Positions 30,627 to 41,150 of a DNA stretch of 64,000 nucleotides are shown here, one piece after another. The translations under genes were made by a program, and so were the position numbers. How positions within the stretch are numbered: position 1 is the first letter of the stretch; every line of letters starts with the position of its first letter. The notes below the pieces were generated by a model. It made no database searches, was not told the origin of the DNA, and saw only the letters and a list, made by a program, of their open reading frames with translations. Source of the stretch: Burkholderiaceae bacterium (GTDB taxonomy: Bacteria; Pseudomonadota; Gammaproteobacteria; Burkholderiales; Burkholderiaceae_C); contig JAFALA010000007.1 in assembly GCA_019234815.1 (NCBI GenBank), positions 1 through 64,000 on the forward strand, written 5' to 3'.

Positions 30627-30650
30627 GAATCGCCCCGGCCGGGGCGATTC
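30627..30650. terminator. perfect 24-bp palindrome after the YCF48 gene
   Basis: GAATCGCCCCGG is followed at once by its exact reverse complement. It could fold into a strong stem that stops transcription of the DUF1302 module, although no T-tract follows. It lies between convergent genes, fitting a bidirectional terminator. Confidence 0.5.
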
Positions 30651-30765
30651 AGGGTGCACGGATGCATGCCGCGTTCACGTGCACCGAGCTGAAGAAATCG
30701 ACATCGATGGCCAGGACATCAAGTGCGGCAGCTTGAGCCACCAAGGCAATCGCAATCTACGAACC

Positions 30766-31761
30766 TCACGGAGCCAGTGGCTCCGCTCCACTGGGCGGTA
30801 ACTCGTCGGCCGGCAGGATCTGGTTGCGGCCGGCCGATTTGGCCCGGTAGAGCGCCGCATCGGCATGCTTGAGTGCATCGCCAACTGGGCCGCCGCCGAA
30901 CTCCGACACACCGCCGCTGATCGTAACGCGCAGTCCGTCCGAGAGCAGTGCGGCCATGCTCTGACGCAGCTGCTGCAAGCGCCGCAGCGCATCTCGCAGA
31001 GATGTGAACGGCAGCACGATTGCGAACTCCTCGCCGCCGATGCGGCCAACGAGGTCGCTTTCGCGCAGGCCGCCGCGTAGGGCCTGGGCAACGCTGCGCA
31101 ACACTGCGTCGCCAGCCGCGTGGCCGTGCTGGTCGTTGATGCGCTTGAAGTGATCGATGTCAATGATGGCGATGCAGAGCGAGCCCTGTTGCCGCCTCAC
31201 GAGCTTCTGCAGCTTCTCTGCCTCGTGCATGAAGGCACGGCGGTTCAACAGGCCCGTGAGGTCGTCGACCGTCGCGAGTCGCGTCATGCTGTCCAGTGCT
31301 GCGGTCAGATCCCTTTTGGCCTCGCGCAGCGAGAGTAGGTTCATGGCCTGGCGCGCCAGGCCGCGGAGCAGGTCAAGCTGCTCGGCATGGAGTTCGCGCT
31401 TGACCTCGTCGGTGATGCACAGGGTGCCGAGCTTGCGGCCGTCGTCGGTCTTGATCAGCGCGCCTGCATAGGTGACGATTTTCGAATCCTCACGCCGTGC
31501 GGCGATGGCGCGCGTGCGCTCATCGACATGCACGTCATTGGCCACGAGCATGTCGTCCTCGAGAAGGGCCGCGCTGCAGTAACTGGTCTCTTGGCCCCGG
31601 ACTGGCGGCCAGCCCGGGTCGGCCAAGGTGACGAAGGCATTGGGCAGGCCCGTGACGAGCGTGGCCATGCGGGTCAGCACCTGCAGATCTGCCACGACGG
31701 AGTCCTCAAGCTCGTCCCAGGGGCTCAAGACAATTGGCCGAGTCATTGGACTTGCACTCAT
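30766..31761 (-). CDS. GAF-GGDEF diguanylate cyclase
   Basis: 331 residues. A GAF domain (about 20-160) precedes a GGDEF domain (about 165-320). The active-site motif is IGGEEF, and RESD five residues before it forms a product-inhibition I-site. AAGGAG precedes the start. Cytosolic; it would make cyclic di-GMP in response to a ligand bound by the GAF domain. No EAL domain. Confidence 0.9.
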   Translation of the reverse strand: MSASPMTRPIVLSPWDELEDSVVADLQVLTRMATLVTGLPNAFVTLADPGWPPVRGQETSYCSAALLEDDMLVANDVHVDERTRAIAARREDSKIVTYAGALIKTDDGRKLGTLCITDEVKRELHAEQLDLLRGLARQAMNLLSLREAKRDLTAALDSMTRLATVDDLTGLLNRRAFMHEAEKLQKLVRRQQGSLCIAIIDIDHFKRINDQHGHAAGDAVLRSVAQALRGGLRESDLVGRIGGEEFAIVLPFTSLRDALRRLQQLRQSMAALLSDGLRVTISGGVSEFGGGPVGDALKHADAALYRAKSAGRNQILPADELPPSGAEPLAP

Positions 31762-32269
31762 TGAGAAACTCCTTCTTCATCCTCGAACAGGTGCGACTAT
31801 TACTTCGTGGGGAATATGCTGGCTATGGTCGGCATGTTGGCCTGTCGTGCAGCGGCAGCTTGGGAAGGTTGGATGGAAACTTGTAACTCCTCTTGTCAGC
31901 GTGCGTATGCAGAATTCCGCGGCGACGGCCTGTCCGGCACCGACATCCAGCCAGCCGGTCAGACGGTTAAGGGCCCAGTCCACGGCTCAGCTTGTCCATG
32001 GTTTGACCCCTCCAGTTTGCACGAAAAGATTCTAAAAATCGATCTTCCAACGGGGAAGACGACCCATCGCAACGCGGGGTTGAAAAATTGAAATGATTCG
32101 CGCCGCGAAGGCAAACGACCTCACTAAGGTGCGGTGCGTGCCACGTCCCAGAGTAACGGCGGTTCATCAACACATACCACTCTCCATGCATATGTATGGA
32201 CTTGAATGCTCCTCTGTTGCTTGTTAACATTAAAAATTAAACTGTGCAGTTGACGTCAAGGGCCGGACC
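31762..32269. other. intergenic, no gene recognised
   Basis: A 508-bp gap that becomes visibly AT-richer to the right, into the following gene. Short frames exist on both strands but none resembles a known protein or has a convincing ribosome binding site. It must hold promoters for the diverging neighbours. Confidence 0.4.
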
Positions 32270-32986
32270 ATGGTGCATTTGAAGAAAATATTTCTTGCAC
32301 TTCTGCTGTACTTGTTTCCGCTGGGTTTTGCACTTTGCAATCCGACGCTTAAACTGGTTGCAAATGAATGGCCGCCCTATACGTCCGATCATGTTTCTGG
32401 AAAAGGAACCGAAGTTGAACATGTTCGCCGCATGCTTTCTAAGGCGGGCTACGACACAACGATAGAGATCGTGCCCTGGGCTCGCGCACTTCAACTGGTT
32501 TATGCCGGTCAGGCAGACGGAATCATTGCAATCTGGTCGACGGATGAACGACGTCAAAAGATTGCATTCAGTGAGGCCTATTCGGCTAATACTCTTCGAC
32601 TCTATTCGGTAAAGGGCAAGTCAAGGAAGATACTCAGCATCAAAGATCTCGCAGGTCAAATAATCGCAGTCGGCAGAGCGTATGAATATAGCGATGAATT
32701 TTTGAAAATGAACAATTTTCGCAAAGAAGCTGGAGTCGGGACATTGCACGATATCCAAAAACTGATCAAGGGAAGAGTGGATGCCGTCTTGGAGGATGAG
32801 CAAATTTTCCGGTATTACGTGGAAAATAATTTCAGTCTGCTTGGAAACATGGATGAATTCGATGCATCGCCCGCGATCATGGTACTTCCACTTTATTTTG
32901 GAATTACACGCAAACGGCCAGATGCCCAGAGGATAATTGAAAACTTTAATCAAATACTGGCAAGGGAAAAAATGTTGGTGAAATAA
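32270..32986 (+). CDS. periplasmic amino-acid-type binding protein (SBP_bac_3)
   Basis: 238 residues with a signal peptide ending near GFALC. The fold is recognisable from LKLVANEWPPYT at the mature start and from VPWARALQLVYAGQADGIIAIW, the usual ligand-contact region of family 3 solute-binding proteins. No permease or ATPase gene is nearby, so it may act as a stand-alone sensor or scavenger. The codon use is AT-richer than its neighbours, suggesting acquisition by transfer. Confidence 0.8.
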   Translation: MVHLKKIFLALLLYLFPLGFALCNPTLKLVANEWPPYTSDHVSGKGTEVEHVRRMLSKAGYDTTIEIVPWARALQLVYAGQADGIIAIWSTDERRQKIAFSEAYSANTLRLYSVKGKSRKILSIKDLAGQIIAVGRAYEYSDEFLKMNNFRKEAGVGTLHDIQKLIKGRVDAVLEDEQIFRYYVENNFSLLGNMDEFDASPAIMVLPLYFGITRKRPDAQRIIENFNQILAREKMLVK

Positions 32987-33238
32987 GCTCTGTCGGTGAA
33001 GCGCGTTAGCGTATCAACTACGATCGCGCAGGGATAGGTGGAAACGGATTTTTGTAAATGGGTCAAACTTCAGTTCATGGAGATGCATTTTTCGAACTGA
33101 ATGGGGAATCGGTTCAGTGCTGCCGTTCAATCTCGGATGATCGTGTTCGGAAAGGTATGAGCACTATGCAGAAAACATCGCACACCGTCTTGTTTGGCCT
33201 AAACTGCATCACCAGGTACATCGACAAAGGAATCAATC

Positions 33239-34789
33239 ATGTTGCGCAATCTGAGAGTTTCTGCGCGCCTCGGTTTGGTTTTGGGGGCCATCCTGCTGGC
33301 GAGTGCCCTGCTTGTGGCCCTGGGCGGCTATGGTCTGCTGCAATCGCGTTCTGGTGTGGCCGGCATCACATCGATGCTGTTACCTTCGGCCAAGCGCAGC
33401 GCGCAGATCAACGGGCTTTTGACGCTTAGCCAGGTCGAAACCGCGACGATGGCCGCGGCCCTGACCGACCCGGATCGCGTCGGTCGGTCTAAGAGGGGTT
33501 GGGAACAGGCTCAGGCCGAGATCGACAAGACATCGCAGGAGCTCGCGTTGCTGGTTGCAGGCTCGGCTTACGAGGCGCCTGTCGCTAGGTTGGTAGGACC
33601 GCTTGCCGCCTACCGCAAGGCCGTCACGCTGGTAATCGAAAAGGTGCTGGCCAATGACTATCCCGATGCTGCGAAAGCGCTCGCCGACCTCAAGCCCGCT
33701 GAGTCGCAGCAGGCCGAGTTGCGCCTCGAGCTCGCCAAGCTTGAGGCGGACCTGAACGCGCAGGCGGGTCAGGTTTTTCAAAGCGTGGACAGCCTTGTTA
33801 CCCGACTGCTGACACTGCTGGTTGGGGCGCTGCTGGCGAGCATTGTCGGTGGCCTGCTGCTGGCGCTGCGCCTTTCGCGCTCCATCATCGACCCTATGGC
33901 CGAGGCCAAGAGCTTTGCAGAGCGCATGGCCGGCGGCGACCTATCGTCGGTGCCGCGTGTCGATGGAAAGGACGAGTCGGCCGAGATGATGCGGGCGCTC
34001 GCGTCAATGCAGCGCTCGCTGTCCGAGATCGTTGGTAAGGTACGCGATTCGGCCGAGAGCATCCAGGTTGCGTCTGCCGAGGTTGCTTCCGGCAACATGG
34101 ATTTGTCGCAGCGTACCGAACAGACGGCGTCCAACCTGCAGCAGGCCTCCAGCTCTATGTCGCGATTGACTGACACGGTCGGCCAAAGCGCCGACTCGGC
34201 GATGACGGCCAAGCGTCTCGCCGGCGCTGCCGCCGAGACGGCCTGCCGCGGCGGTGAGGTGGTGTCGCGCGTCGTCAGCATGATGGACGAGATCAACAAC
34301 GCCAGCAAGAAAATCGCCGACATCATTGGCACCATCGACGGCATCGCGTTTCAAACCAACATACTGGCCTTGAATGCGGCCGTCGAAGCTGCGCGTGCCG
34401 GCGAACAGGGCCGCGGCTTCGCTGTCGTCGCCAGCGAGGTGCGCTCGTTGGCCCAGCGCAGTGCAGAGGCGGCGCGCGAGATTAAGGCGCTGATCAGCGC
34501 CAGCGTCGAGCGCGTGGAGGCCGGCACGACGTTGGTCAACGACGCCGGCACGACCATGACTGACATTGTCGGATCGGTGCAGCGCGTGACCGACGTCATT
34601 GGAGAGATCAGCACTGCGGCCACGGAGCAGAGCCAGGGTATTGGTCAGGTTAACGGCACCGTCATTGAACTGGATCAGATGACGCAGCAGAACGCCGCGC
34701 TGGTCGAGGAGTCCGCTGCGGCAGCTCAATCGTTGAAGGAGCAAGCTGTTCGGCTGACAGGTTTGGTCAGCAGTTTCAAGCTCGGTTGA
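33239..34789 (+). CDS. methyl-accepting chemotaxis protein
   Basis: 516 residues. Two membrane helices (about 8-30 and 188-212) bracket a periplasmic helical sensor. A HAMP region and a cytoplasmic coiled coil follow, with the signalling tip containing [20 protein letters not shown] and the [11 protein letters not shown] stretch. No C-terminal NWETF-like pentapeptide is present. The protein would relay a signal to CheA/CheW, none of which are in the window. The ligand is unknown. Confidence 0.92.
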   Translation: MLRNLRVSARLGLVLGAILLASALLVALGGYGLLQSRSGVAGITSMLLPSAKRSAQINGLLTLSQVETATMAAALTDPDRVGRSKRGWEQAQAEIDKTSQELALLVAGSAYEAPVARLVGPLAAYRKAVTLVIEKVLANDYPDAAKALADLKPAESQQAELRLELAKLEADLNAQAGQVFQSVDSLVTRLLTLLVGALLASIVGGLLLALRLSRSIIDPMAEAKSFAERMAGGDLSSVPRVDGKDESAEMMRALASMQRSLSEIVGKVRDSAESIQVASAEVASGNMDLSQRTEQTASNLQQASSSMSRLTDTVGQSADSAMTAKRLAGAAAETACRGGEVVSRVVSMMDEINNASKKIADIIGTIDGIAFQTNILALNAAVEAARAGEQGRGFAVVASEVRSLAQRSAEAAREIKALISASVERVEAGTTLVNDAGTTMTDIVGSVQRVTDVIGEISTAATEQSQGIGQVNGTVIELDQMTQQNAALVEESAAAAQSLKEQAVRLTGLVSSFKLG

Positions 34790-34920
34790 GACTTATGTTA
34801 ACTGGGCTGTTGCGGGTTTCATCTTCACACCGTAATAAGGTGTCCATGAAGCTGGCAGCAGGCTAGCAAGCACTAACCCTGCAAAAACCGAACCGAAAGC
34901 CCTAAGTGAAAGGGGAGGCG

Positions 34921-35421
34921 ATGAACTACTTGCAAAGACTCTGTCGATACAAGGCTTGGGCGGACGACTTGTTTCTGGCCGTGGTCGGCGAGGTTCCCGA
35001 GCACGAGTTGGTCGCGCCTCGGCCCATCCTGTTCGGCAGTCTCATTCGCACGCTCCACCATTCCTATGCGATGGACTATGTGTGGCAGTGCCACCTCCTG
35101 GGAAAGCCCCACGGACTGTCCACCCGGCACCCGGCGCTCCATCCGCCGATGAGCGAGCTGGCGACGTTGCAGCGCGACATCGACAAGTGGTACATCGCCT
35201 ACGTTGACGGTCTTTCCGAGGCTCAATTTGGCGAGATGATCGACTTCGAGTTCATTGGCGGCGGACGAGGCGTCATGTCTCGCGCGGACATCGTGCTCCA
35301 CGTCGTCAATCACACGACCTATCACCGGGGCCATGCTGCTGACATTCTCTACAACGTCAAGGTCACGCCGCCGACCACGGACTACCCCGTGTTCCTGAGA
35401 GAGCAGAAGGCAGGCATCTGA
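34921..35421 (+). CDS. DinB-family protein
   Basis: 166 residues forming a predicted four-helix bundle. Metal-ligand histidines fit the DinB/YfiT pattern: HH in TLHHSYAMDYVW, and the pair in HVVNHTTYHRGH. DinB-like proteins are often metal-dependent thiol transferases or of unknown function. The ATG at 34921 follows AAAGGGGAGG; a GTG 15 nt upstream is less likely. Confidence 0.85.
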   Translation: MNYLQRLCRYKAWADDLFLAVVGEVPEHELVAPRPILFGSLIRTLHHSYAMDYVWQCHLLGKPHGLSTRHPALHPPMSELATLQRDIDKWYIAYVDGLSEAQFGEMIDFEFIGGGRGVMSRADIVLHVVNHTTYHRGHAADILYNVKVTPPTTDYPVFLREQKAGI

Positions 35422-35604
35422 CGGCACAATAAGGCGCGAGCATCGCCTGATCACGTGCACCGACAACATCAGCGACCTGCGATCCTGCGCGGCGCCTCCA
35501 TCCGTGAGACACGAACCGACCCCGACAAGGCCTGCTACTGCCGAGCATGTTCCGGCGTTCGATGTCGTCACCGAGGCCATCGAGAGAGTTCGTCGGCCGC
35601 GCTC

Positions 35605-36510
35605 CTAAGGGCCATTCCGCGACGAAGCGCTGCGGGCGCTCTCCAGAAGGAATTCGATGCAGGTGCGCACGGCTTTGGTCTGGTGCCGATTGGGCATGTA
35701 CATCAGGTACATGTGCGTGCCGAAGATGCTCAACCGGTAGTCCTGCAGGGTGGTCACGACCTCGCCCGCGGCGATCTTGTCGCAGAGCACGTAGTCGGGA
35801 ACCAGCCCGACGCCCAGGCCAGCGAGGATGCCCTCGCGCAGGAACGGAAAGTGTTCCGAGACGAGCACCGGTTCGAGCGTGGCCTCGTGGCGCTCGCCGT
35901 CGCGGTAGGCGGAAAGCCGCAACTGGCGGCCGACGACGCCGGACGTGATCAGCGGCACCTTGCGCAATTCGTCGAGCGTGCGCGGCATGTCGTGGACTTG
36001 TGCGTACGCGCTCGAGGCGCAGGCGAGGTAGGTGACGTCGCCCATGCTGCGCGCCACAAGCGACGGTGGCGGTTCCTGCATGACGCGCACGGTGATGTCC
36101 ACCCCGTCGCGCAGCGGGTCGGCGCGATTCTCGAACAGCACGTCGAGCACGATTCCCGGGTACAGGCGCTTGAACTCGATCAGCCAGGGGCTCATCACCA
36201 TCTGGCCGAAGCCGCTCGGCACGCTGATGCCGACACGGCCCTGCAGTTCGCGCCCCAGGCTTTTGACGATCTCCTCCGCCGCTAGCAGCTCGTTCTGGAT
36301 GTTGCGCCCGCATTCAACCAGGCGCATCCCGAGTTCGGTGGGTTCCACTCGGCGCGTGGTTCGGCGCAGCAGTTGCACGCCGACCGACTTCTCCAGCTGG
36401 GCCAGGTGATAGCTCACATTGGCGCGCGTCATCTTGAGCTTGCGCGCGGTCTGGCTGAGGTTACCCGAGTCGACGATCTCGACCAGCAAGGTCAAAGTCT
36501 GCAAATCCAT
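35605..36510 (-). CDS. LysR-family transcriptional regulator
   Basis: 301 residues. A winged helix-turn-helix (about 1-60, with GNLSQTARKLKMTRANVSYHLAQLE) is followed by the effector domain. It is divergent, with a 75-bp gap, from the acyl-CoA degradation operon and so is its likely regulator. The ATG at 36510 is preferred to an upstream TTG. The effector is unknown; a CoA thioester or free acid would be typical. Confidence 0.88.
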   Translation of the reverse strand: MDLQTLTLLVEIVDSGNLSQTARKLKMTRANVSYHLAQLEKSVGVQLLRRTTRRVEPTELGMRLVECGRNIQNELLAAEEIVKSLGRELQGRVGISVPSGFGQMVMSPWLIEFKRLYPGIVLDVLFENRADPLRDGVDITVRVMQEPPPSLVARSMGDVTYLACASSAYAQVHDMPRTLDELRKVPLITSGVVGRQLRLSAYRDGERHEATLEPVLVSEHFPFLREGILAGLGVGLVPDYVLCDKIAAGEVVTTLQDYRLSIFGTHMYLMYMPNRHQTKAVRTCIEFLLESARSASSRNGP

Positions 36511-36585
36511 TGTCAAATTTTATATGACTGACTGTCAATTATTGATGTAATTGTAAAACATAACTGACGTCGCAAGAATTGAGAC

Positions 36586-38736
36586 ATGTCCACGAACCAT
36601 CCATTTCCCGGAGATTCCAGCGTGTCCCCGTCGCAAGCCACCCCCGCCATCCACCTAGCACGGGAGGGCGCCGTCCTGGTCGCGCGCATCAACAACCCGC
36701 CGGTCAACGCGCTGGGCTTCGCCGTGCGCGAAGGCCTGCTCCGCGCTATTGACCAGGCGGCGGCGGACGATGCCGTGCGTGCGTTGCTGATCGTGGGCGA
36801 GGGCAACACCTTCATCGGAGGCGCCGACATCCGCGAGTTCGGCAAGCCGGCGCTGGCGCCCTCGCTGCCTGAGGTCTGCGATCGCATTGAGGCGTCGGAC
36901 AAACTCGTCATCGTGGCCATCCACGGTCCAGCGTTGGGCGGCGGACTCGAGATCGCGTTGGCCGCACACTTCCGCATCGCGATGTCCGCCGCGAAGCTGG
37001 GCTTGCCCGAGGTGAGCCTGGGCCTGCTGCCCGGCGCTGGCGGAACGCAGCGCGCACCGCGCCTGATGGGTGCCAAGGCCGCGGCCGAGCTGATGCTGTC
37101 GGGACAAGCGCTCTCCGCGCAAGCGGCGCTGGCGGCGGGCCTGATCGATAGGGTGGTTGATGCACCGAACGCGCTGGGCGCCGGCCTCGCCTACGCGAAG
37201 GAACTGCTGGCAGGCGGTGCTGTGCCGCGTCGCACGTGCCTGCTGGCCGTCTCCGATTTCGCGACCGCGGGAAGCGACCTTGACAAGCTCGCCGCCGATA
37301 CCGCCGTTAAGAGCCGGGGGCTGTTCTCTCCGCTCAAAATCATTGAGTGCGTGCGCGCCGCGGTTGAACTGCCGTTCGAAAAAGGTCTGGCGCGCGAGCG
37401 TGCGCTGTTCCTGGAGTGTCTGGGCAGCCCCCAACGCCGTGGCCTTGTCCATGCGTTCTTCGCCGAGCGGGCGGTCGCCAAGGTGCCCGAGGCCATGGCG
37501 GCGAAGCCGCGCCCGATCGCTAGAGTCGGAGTCGTCGGCGGCGGCACGATGGGCGCGGGCATTGCCGTGGCGATGCTTGATGCCGGCCTGTCGGTGACGA
37601 TGGTCGAGCGCGACGACACCAGCCTGGCGCGTGGCCGTACGAATGTCGAGAAGGTCTACGACGTGCTGGTCGCCAAGGGTCGCATCGATGCCGACCAGAA
37701 GATGCGCGTGCTTTCGCGTCTCTCCTGCTCGATTTCGTACGAAGCGTTCGCCAACGCCGATCTCGTTGTCGAAGCGGTGTTCGAGGACATGGCTGTGAAG
37801 AAGGCGGTGTTTGCCGAGCTCGATCGCGTCTGCAAGCGGGGCGCCGTGCTGGCCACTAACACCTCCTACCTCGACATCGACGAGATGGCGGCTAGCGTAT
37901 CGCGGCCCCGAGATGTCGTCGGCCTGCATTTCTTCTCTCCGGCCAACATCATGAAGCTGCTGGAGATCGTCGTGCCGGCGAAAGTCTCGGCGGACGTTAT
38001 CGCGACGGCGTTCGAGCTCGCCAGGAAGCTGAAGAAGGTGCCGGTGCGCGCGGGGGTCTGTGACGGCTTCATCGGCAATCGCATCCTCGCAGTCTACCGG
38101 CAGGCGGCTGACTATCTGCTCGAGGACGGTGCATCGCCGTACCAGATCGATCGCGCCGTGCGTGCGTTCGGCTACCCGATCGGACCGTTCCAGATGTCGG
38201 ACCTGGCTGGCGGCGATATCGGCTGGGCCACGCGCAAGCGGCGCGCCGCAACTCGTGATCCGCGCGCGCGCTACGTGCACATTGCCGACCGCTTGTGCGA
38301 GAACGGTTGGTTCGGGCAGAAAACAGGCCGAGGCTGGTATGTCTACGCCGCTGGCGAGCGCGCCGGCGCCGAGGATCCGCAGGTGCTCGGCATCGTCGAC
38401 GAAGAGCGGCGCAAGGCCGGCGTCGCGCCGCGCGAGTTCAGCGATGAGGACATCATGCGCCGCTACCTCGCGGCCATGGTCAACGAAGGCGCGAATGTCG
38501 TGCAGGAACGCATCGCGCTGAGGCCGCTCGATGTCGACGTCGTCATGCTCCACGGCTACGGCTTCCCCCGTCATCGCGGTGGGCCGATGCAGTACGCCGA
38601 CTCGGTCGGCCTGCCCCGCGTGCTAGCTGACATTCGTGAATTCGCGAAAGAGGATCCGCTGTTCTGGAAGCCATCTGCGTTGCTCGTGGACCTGGTCGAA
38701 CGCGGTGCCGACTTCGCCAGCCTGAACAATCCCTGA
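36586..38736 (+). CDS. FadB-like enoyl-CoA hydratase / 3-hydroxyacyl-CoA dehydrogenase
   Basis: 716 residues, usual for the bifunctional fusion. The hydratase half (about 20-200) has the oxyanion-hole sequence ALGGGLEIALA and catalytic acids Glu122 and Glu142 (in LPEVSLGLLPGAGGTQR). The dehydrogenase half starts with the NAD loop VGGGTMGAGIA near 317 and includes the His in GLHFFSPA and Glu in LLEIV. It would hydrate and then oxidise an enoyl-CoA. First gene of the operon. Confidence 0.92.
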   Translation: MSTNHPFPGDSSVSPSQATPAIHLAREGAVLVARINNPPVNALGFAVREGLLRAIDQAAADDAVRALLIVGEGNTFIGGADIREFGKPALAPSLPEVCDRIEASDKLVIVAIHGPALGGGLEIALAAHFRIAMSAAKLGLPEVSLGLLPGAGGTQRAPRLMGAKAAAELMLSGQALSAQAALAAGLIDRVVDAPNALGAGLAYAKELLAGGAVPRRTCLLAVSDFATAGSDLDKLAADTAVKSRGLFSPLKIIECVRAAVELPFEKGLARERALFLECLGSPQRRGLVHAFFAERAVAKVPEAMAAKPRPIARVGVVGGGTMGAGIAVAMLDAGLSVTMVERDDTSLARGRTNVEKVYDVLVAKGRIDADQKMRVLSRLSCSISYEAFANADLVVEAVFEDMAVKKAVFAELDRVCKRGAVLATNTSYLDIDEMAASVSRPRDVVGLHFFSPANIMKLLEIVVPAKVSADVIATAFELARKLKKVPVRAGVCDGFIGNRILAVYRQAADYLLEDGASPYQIDRAVRAFGYPIGPFQMSDLAGGDIGWATRKRRAATRDPRARYVHIADRLCENGWFGQKTGRGWYVYAAGERAGAEDPQVLGIVDEERRKAGVAPREFSDEDIMRRYLAAMVNEGANVVQERIALRPLDVDVVMLHGYGFPRHRGGPMQYADSVGLPRVLADIREFAKEDPLFWKPSALLVDLVERGADFASLNNP

Positions 38737-38751
38737 AACAAAGGAATCGAC

Positions 38752-39933
<1,182 letters not shown>

Positions 39934-39942
39934 GATCGATTC

Positions 39943-41139
39943 ATGGACCTGAAATTTTCCCCTGAAGAAGAAGCGTTCCGCGCCGAGGTGCGCGCCTTCC
40001 TGGCCGACAAGCTGTCGCCGCAACTGGCCGCCAAGGTGGCCGGCGGCCTGCGCCTGAGCAAGCAGGAGCACGAATCGTGGCACGCCGCGCTGAATGCACG
40101 CGGTTGGCTCGCGAGCCATTGGCCGAAGGCCTACGGCGGTCCGGGCTGGAGCGTCGTGCAGAAGTTCATCTTTGACCACGAATGCGCACTCGCGAACGCG
40201 CCGCGCATCGTCCCGTTTGGCCTGAGCATGCTGGGTCCGGTGCTGATCAAGTACGGCAACGAGGCGCAGAAGCGCCATTGGCTTCCGCGCATCCTCGACG
40301 GCTCGGACTGGTGGTGCCAGGGCTACTCCGAACCCGGCGCGGGTTCCGATCTCGCCGGCGTCAAGACGACCGCAGTGCGGCAGGGCGACCACTACGTTGT
40401 CAACGGCCAGAAGACCTGGACCACGCTGGGCCAGCACGCCAACATGATCTTCTGCCTGGTGCGTACCGATCCCGCCGCCAAGAAGCAGGAGGGCATCAGC
40501 TTCCTGCTAGTCGACATGAAGTCGCCGGGCGTCGAGGTGCGGCCCATCATCACCCTCGACGGCGAGCACGAGGTCAACGAGGTGTTCTTCACCGACGTGC
40601 GCGTGCCCGTCGAGAACCTTGTCGGCGAGGAACATCGGGGCTGGACCTGCGCGAAGTACCTGTTGACGTACGAGCGCACGAACATCGCCGGCGTCGGCTT
40701 CTCTGTGGCCGCGCTCGAGCGGCTGAAGGCGTTCGCGGCGCGCCAAGTGCGCAACGGCCGCCCGCTGATCGAGAACCCGCAGTTCGCCGCGCGGTTGGCG
40801 AAGGTCGAGATTGACCTTGAGAACATGAAGACGACCAACCTCCGGGTGATTGCCGCCGTTGCCGGCGGTGGCGTGCCGGGCGCGGAAAGCTCGATGCTCA
40901 AGATTCGCGGCACGCAGATTCGCCAGGAGCTGACCTCGTTGTACCGGCGCGCGATGGGCCCCTACGCGCGGCCGTTGATCGATGAGGACCAGGACGATGG
41001 TCACGCGAGCGAGCCCGTCGGTCCGGCCGAGGCCGCGACCGCCGCCACGCAGTATTTCAACAACCGCAAGCTGTCGATCTTTGGCGGCTCCAACGAGATC
41101 CAGCGAAACATCATCAGCAAGATGATCCTCGGCCTGTAA
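39943..41139 (+). CDS. acyl-CoA dehydrogenase, large form
   Basis: 398 residues with the three-part acyl-CoA dehydrogenase fold. FAD-region signatures YSEPGAGSDLAG and the C-terminal IFGGSNEIQRNIISK are present. The N-terminal helical part has the FADE17-like look of actinobacterial and proteobacterial two-component acyl-CoA dehydrogenases. It lies 9 bp after the thiolase gene and 11 bp before a second dehydrogenase, with which it could form a heteromer. Confidence 0.92.
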   Translation: MDLKFSPEEEAFRAEVRAFLADKLSPQLAAKVAGGLRLSKQEHESWHAALNARGWLASHWPKAYGGPGWSVVQKFIFDHECALANAPRIVPFGLSMLGPVLIKYGNEAQKRHWLPRILDGSDWWCQGYSEPGAGSDLAGVKTTAVRQGDHYVVNGQKTWTTLGQHANMIFCLVRTDPAAKKQEGISFLLVDMKSPGVEVRPIITLDGEHEVNEVFFTDVRVPVENLVGEEHRGWTCAKYLLTYERTNIAGVGFSVAALERLKAFAARQVRNGRPLIENPQFAARLAKVEIDLENMKTTNLRVIAAVAGGGVPGAESSMLKIRGTQIRQELTSLYRRAMGPYARPLIDEDQDDGHASEPVGPAEAATAATQYFNNRKLSIFGGSNEIQRNIISKMILGL

Positions 41140-41150
41140 GGAACGACGCG

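Noticed and set aside
30627-30650. The 24-bp palindrome as a repressor operator
   Set aside because: It is located between the 3' ends of convergent genes, where a terminator is the simpler explanation.
36655-38574. A 639-codon minus-strand frame opposite the FadB-like gene
   Set aside because: Same shadow effect; no recognisable motif, no ribosome binding site, and the plus strand has all catalytic residues of the fusion enzyme.
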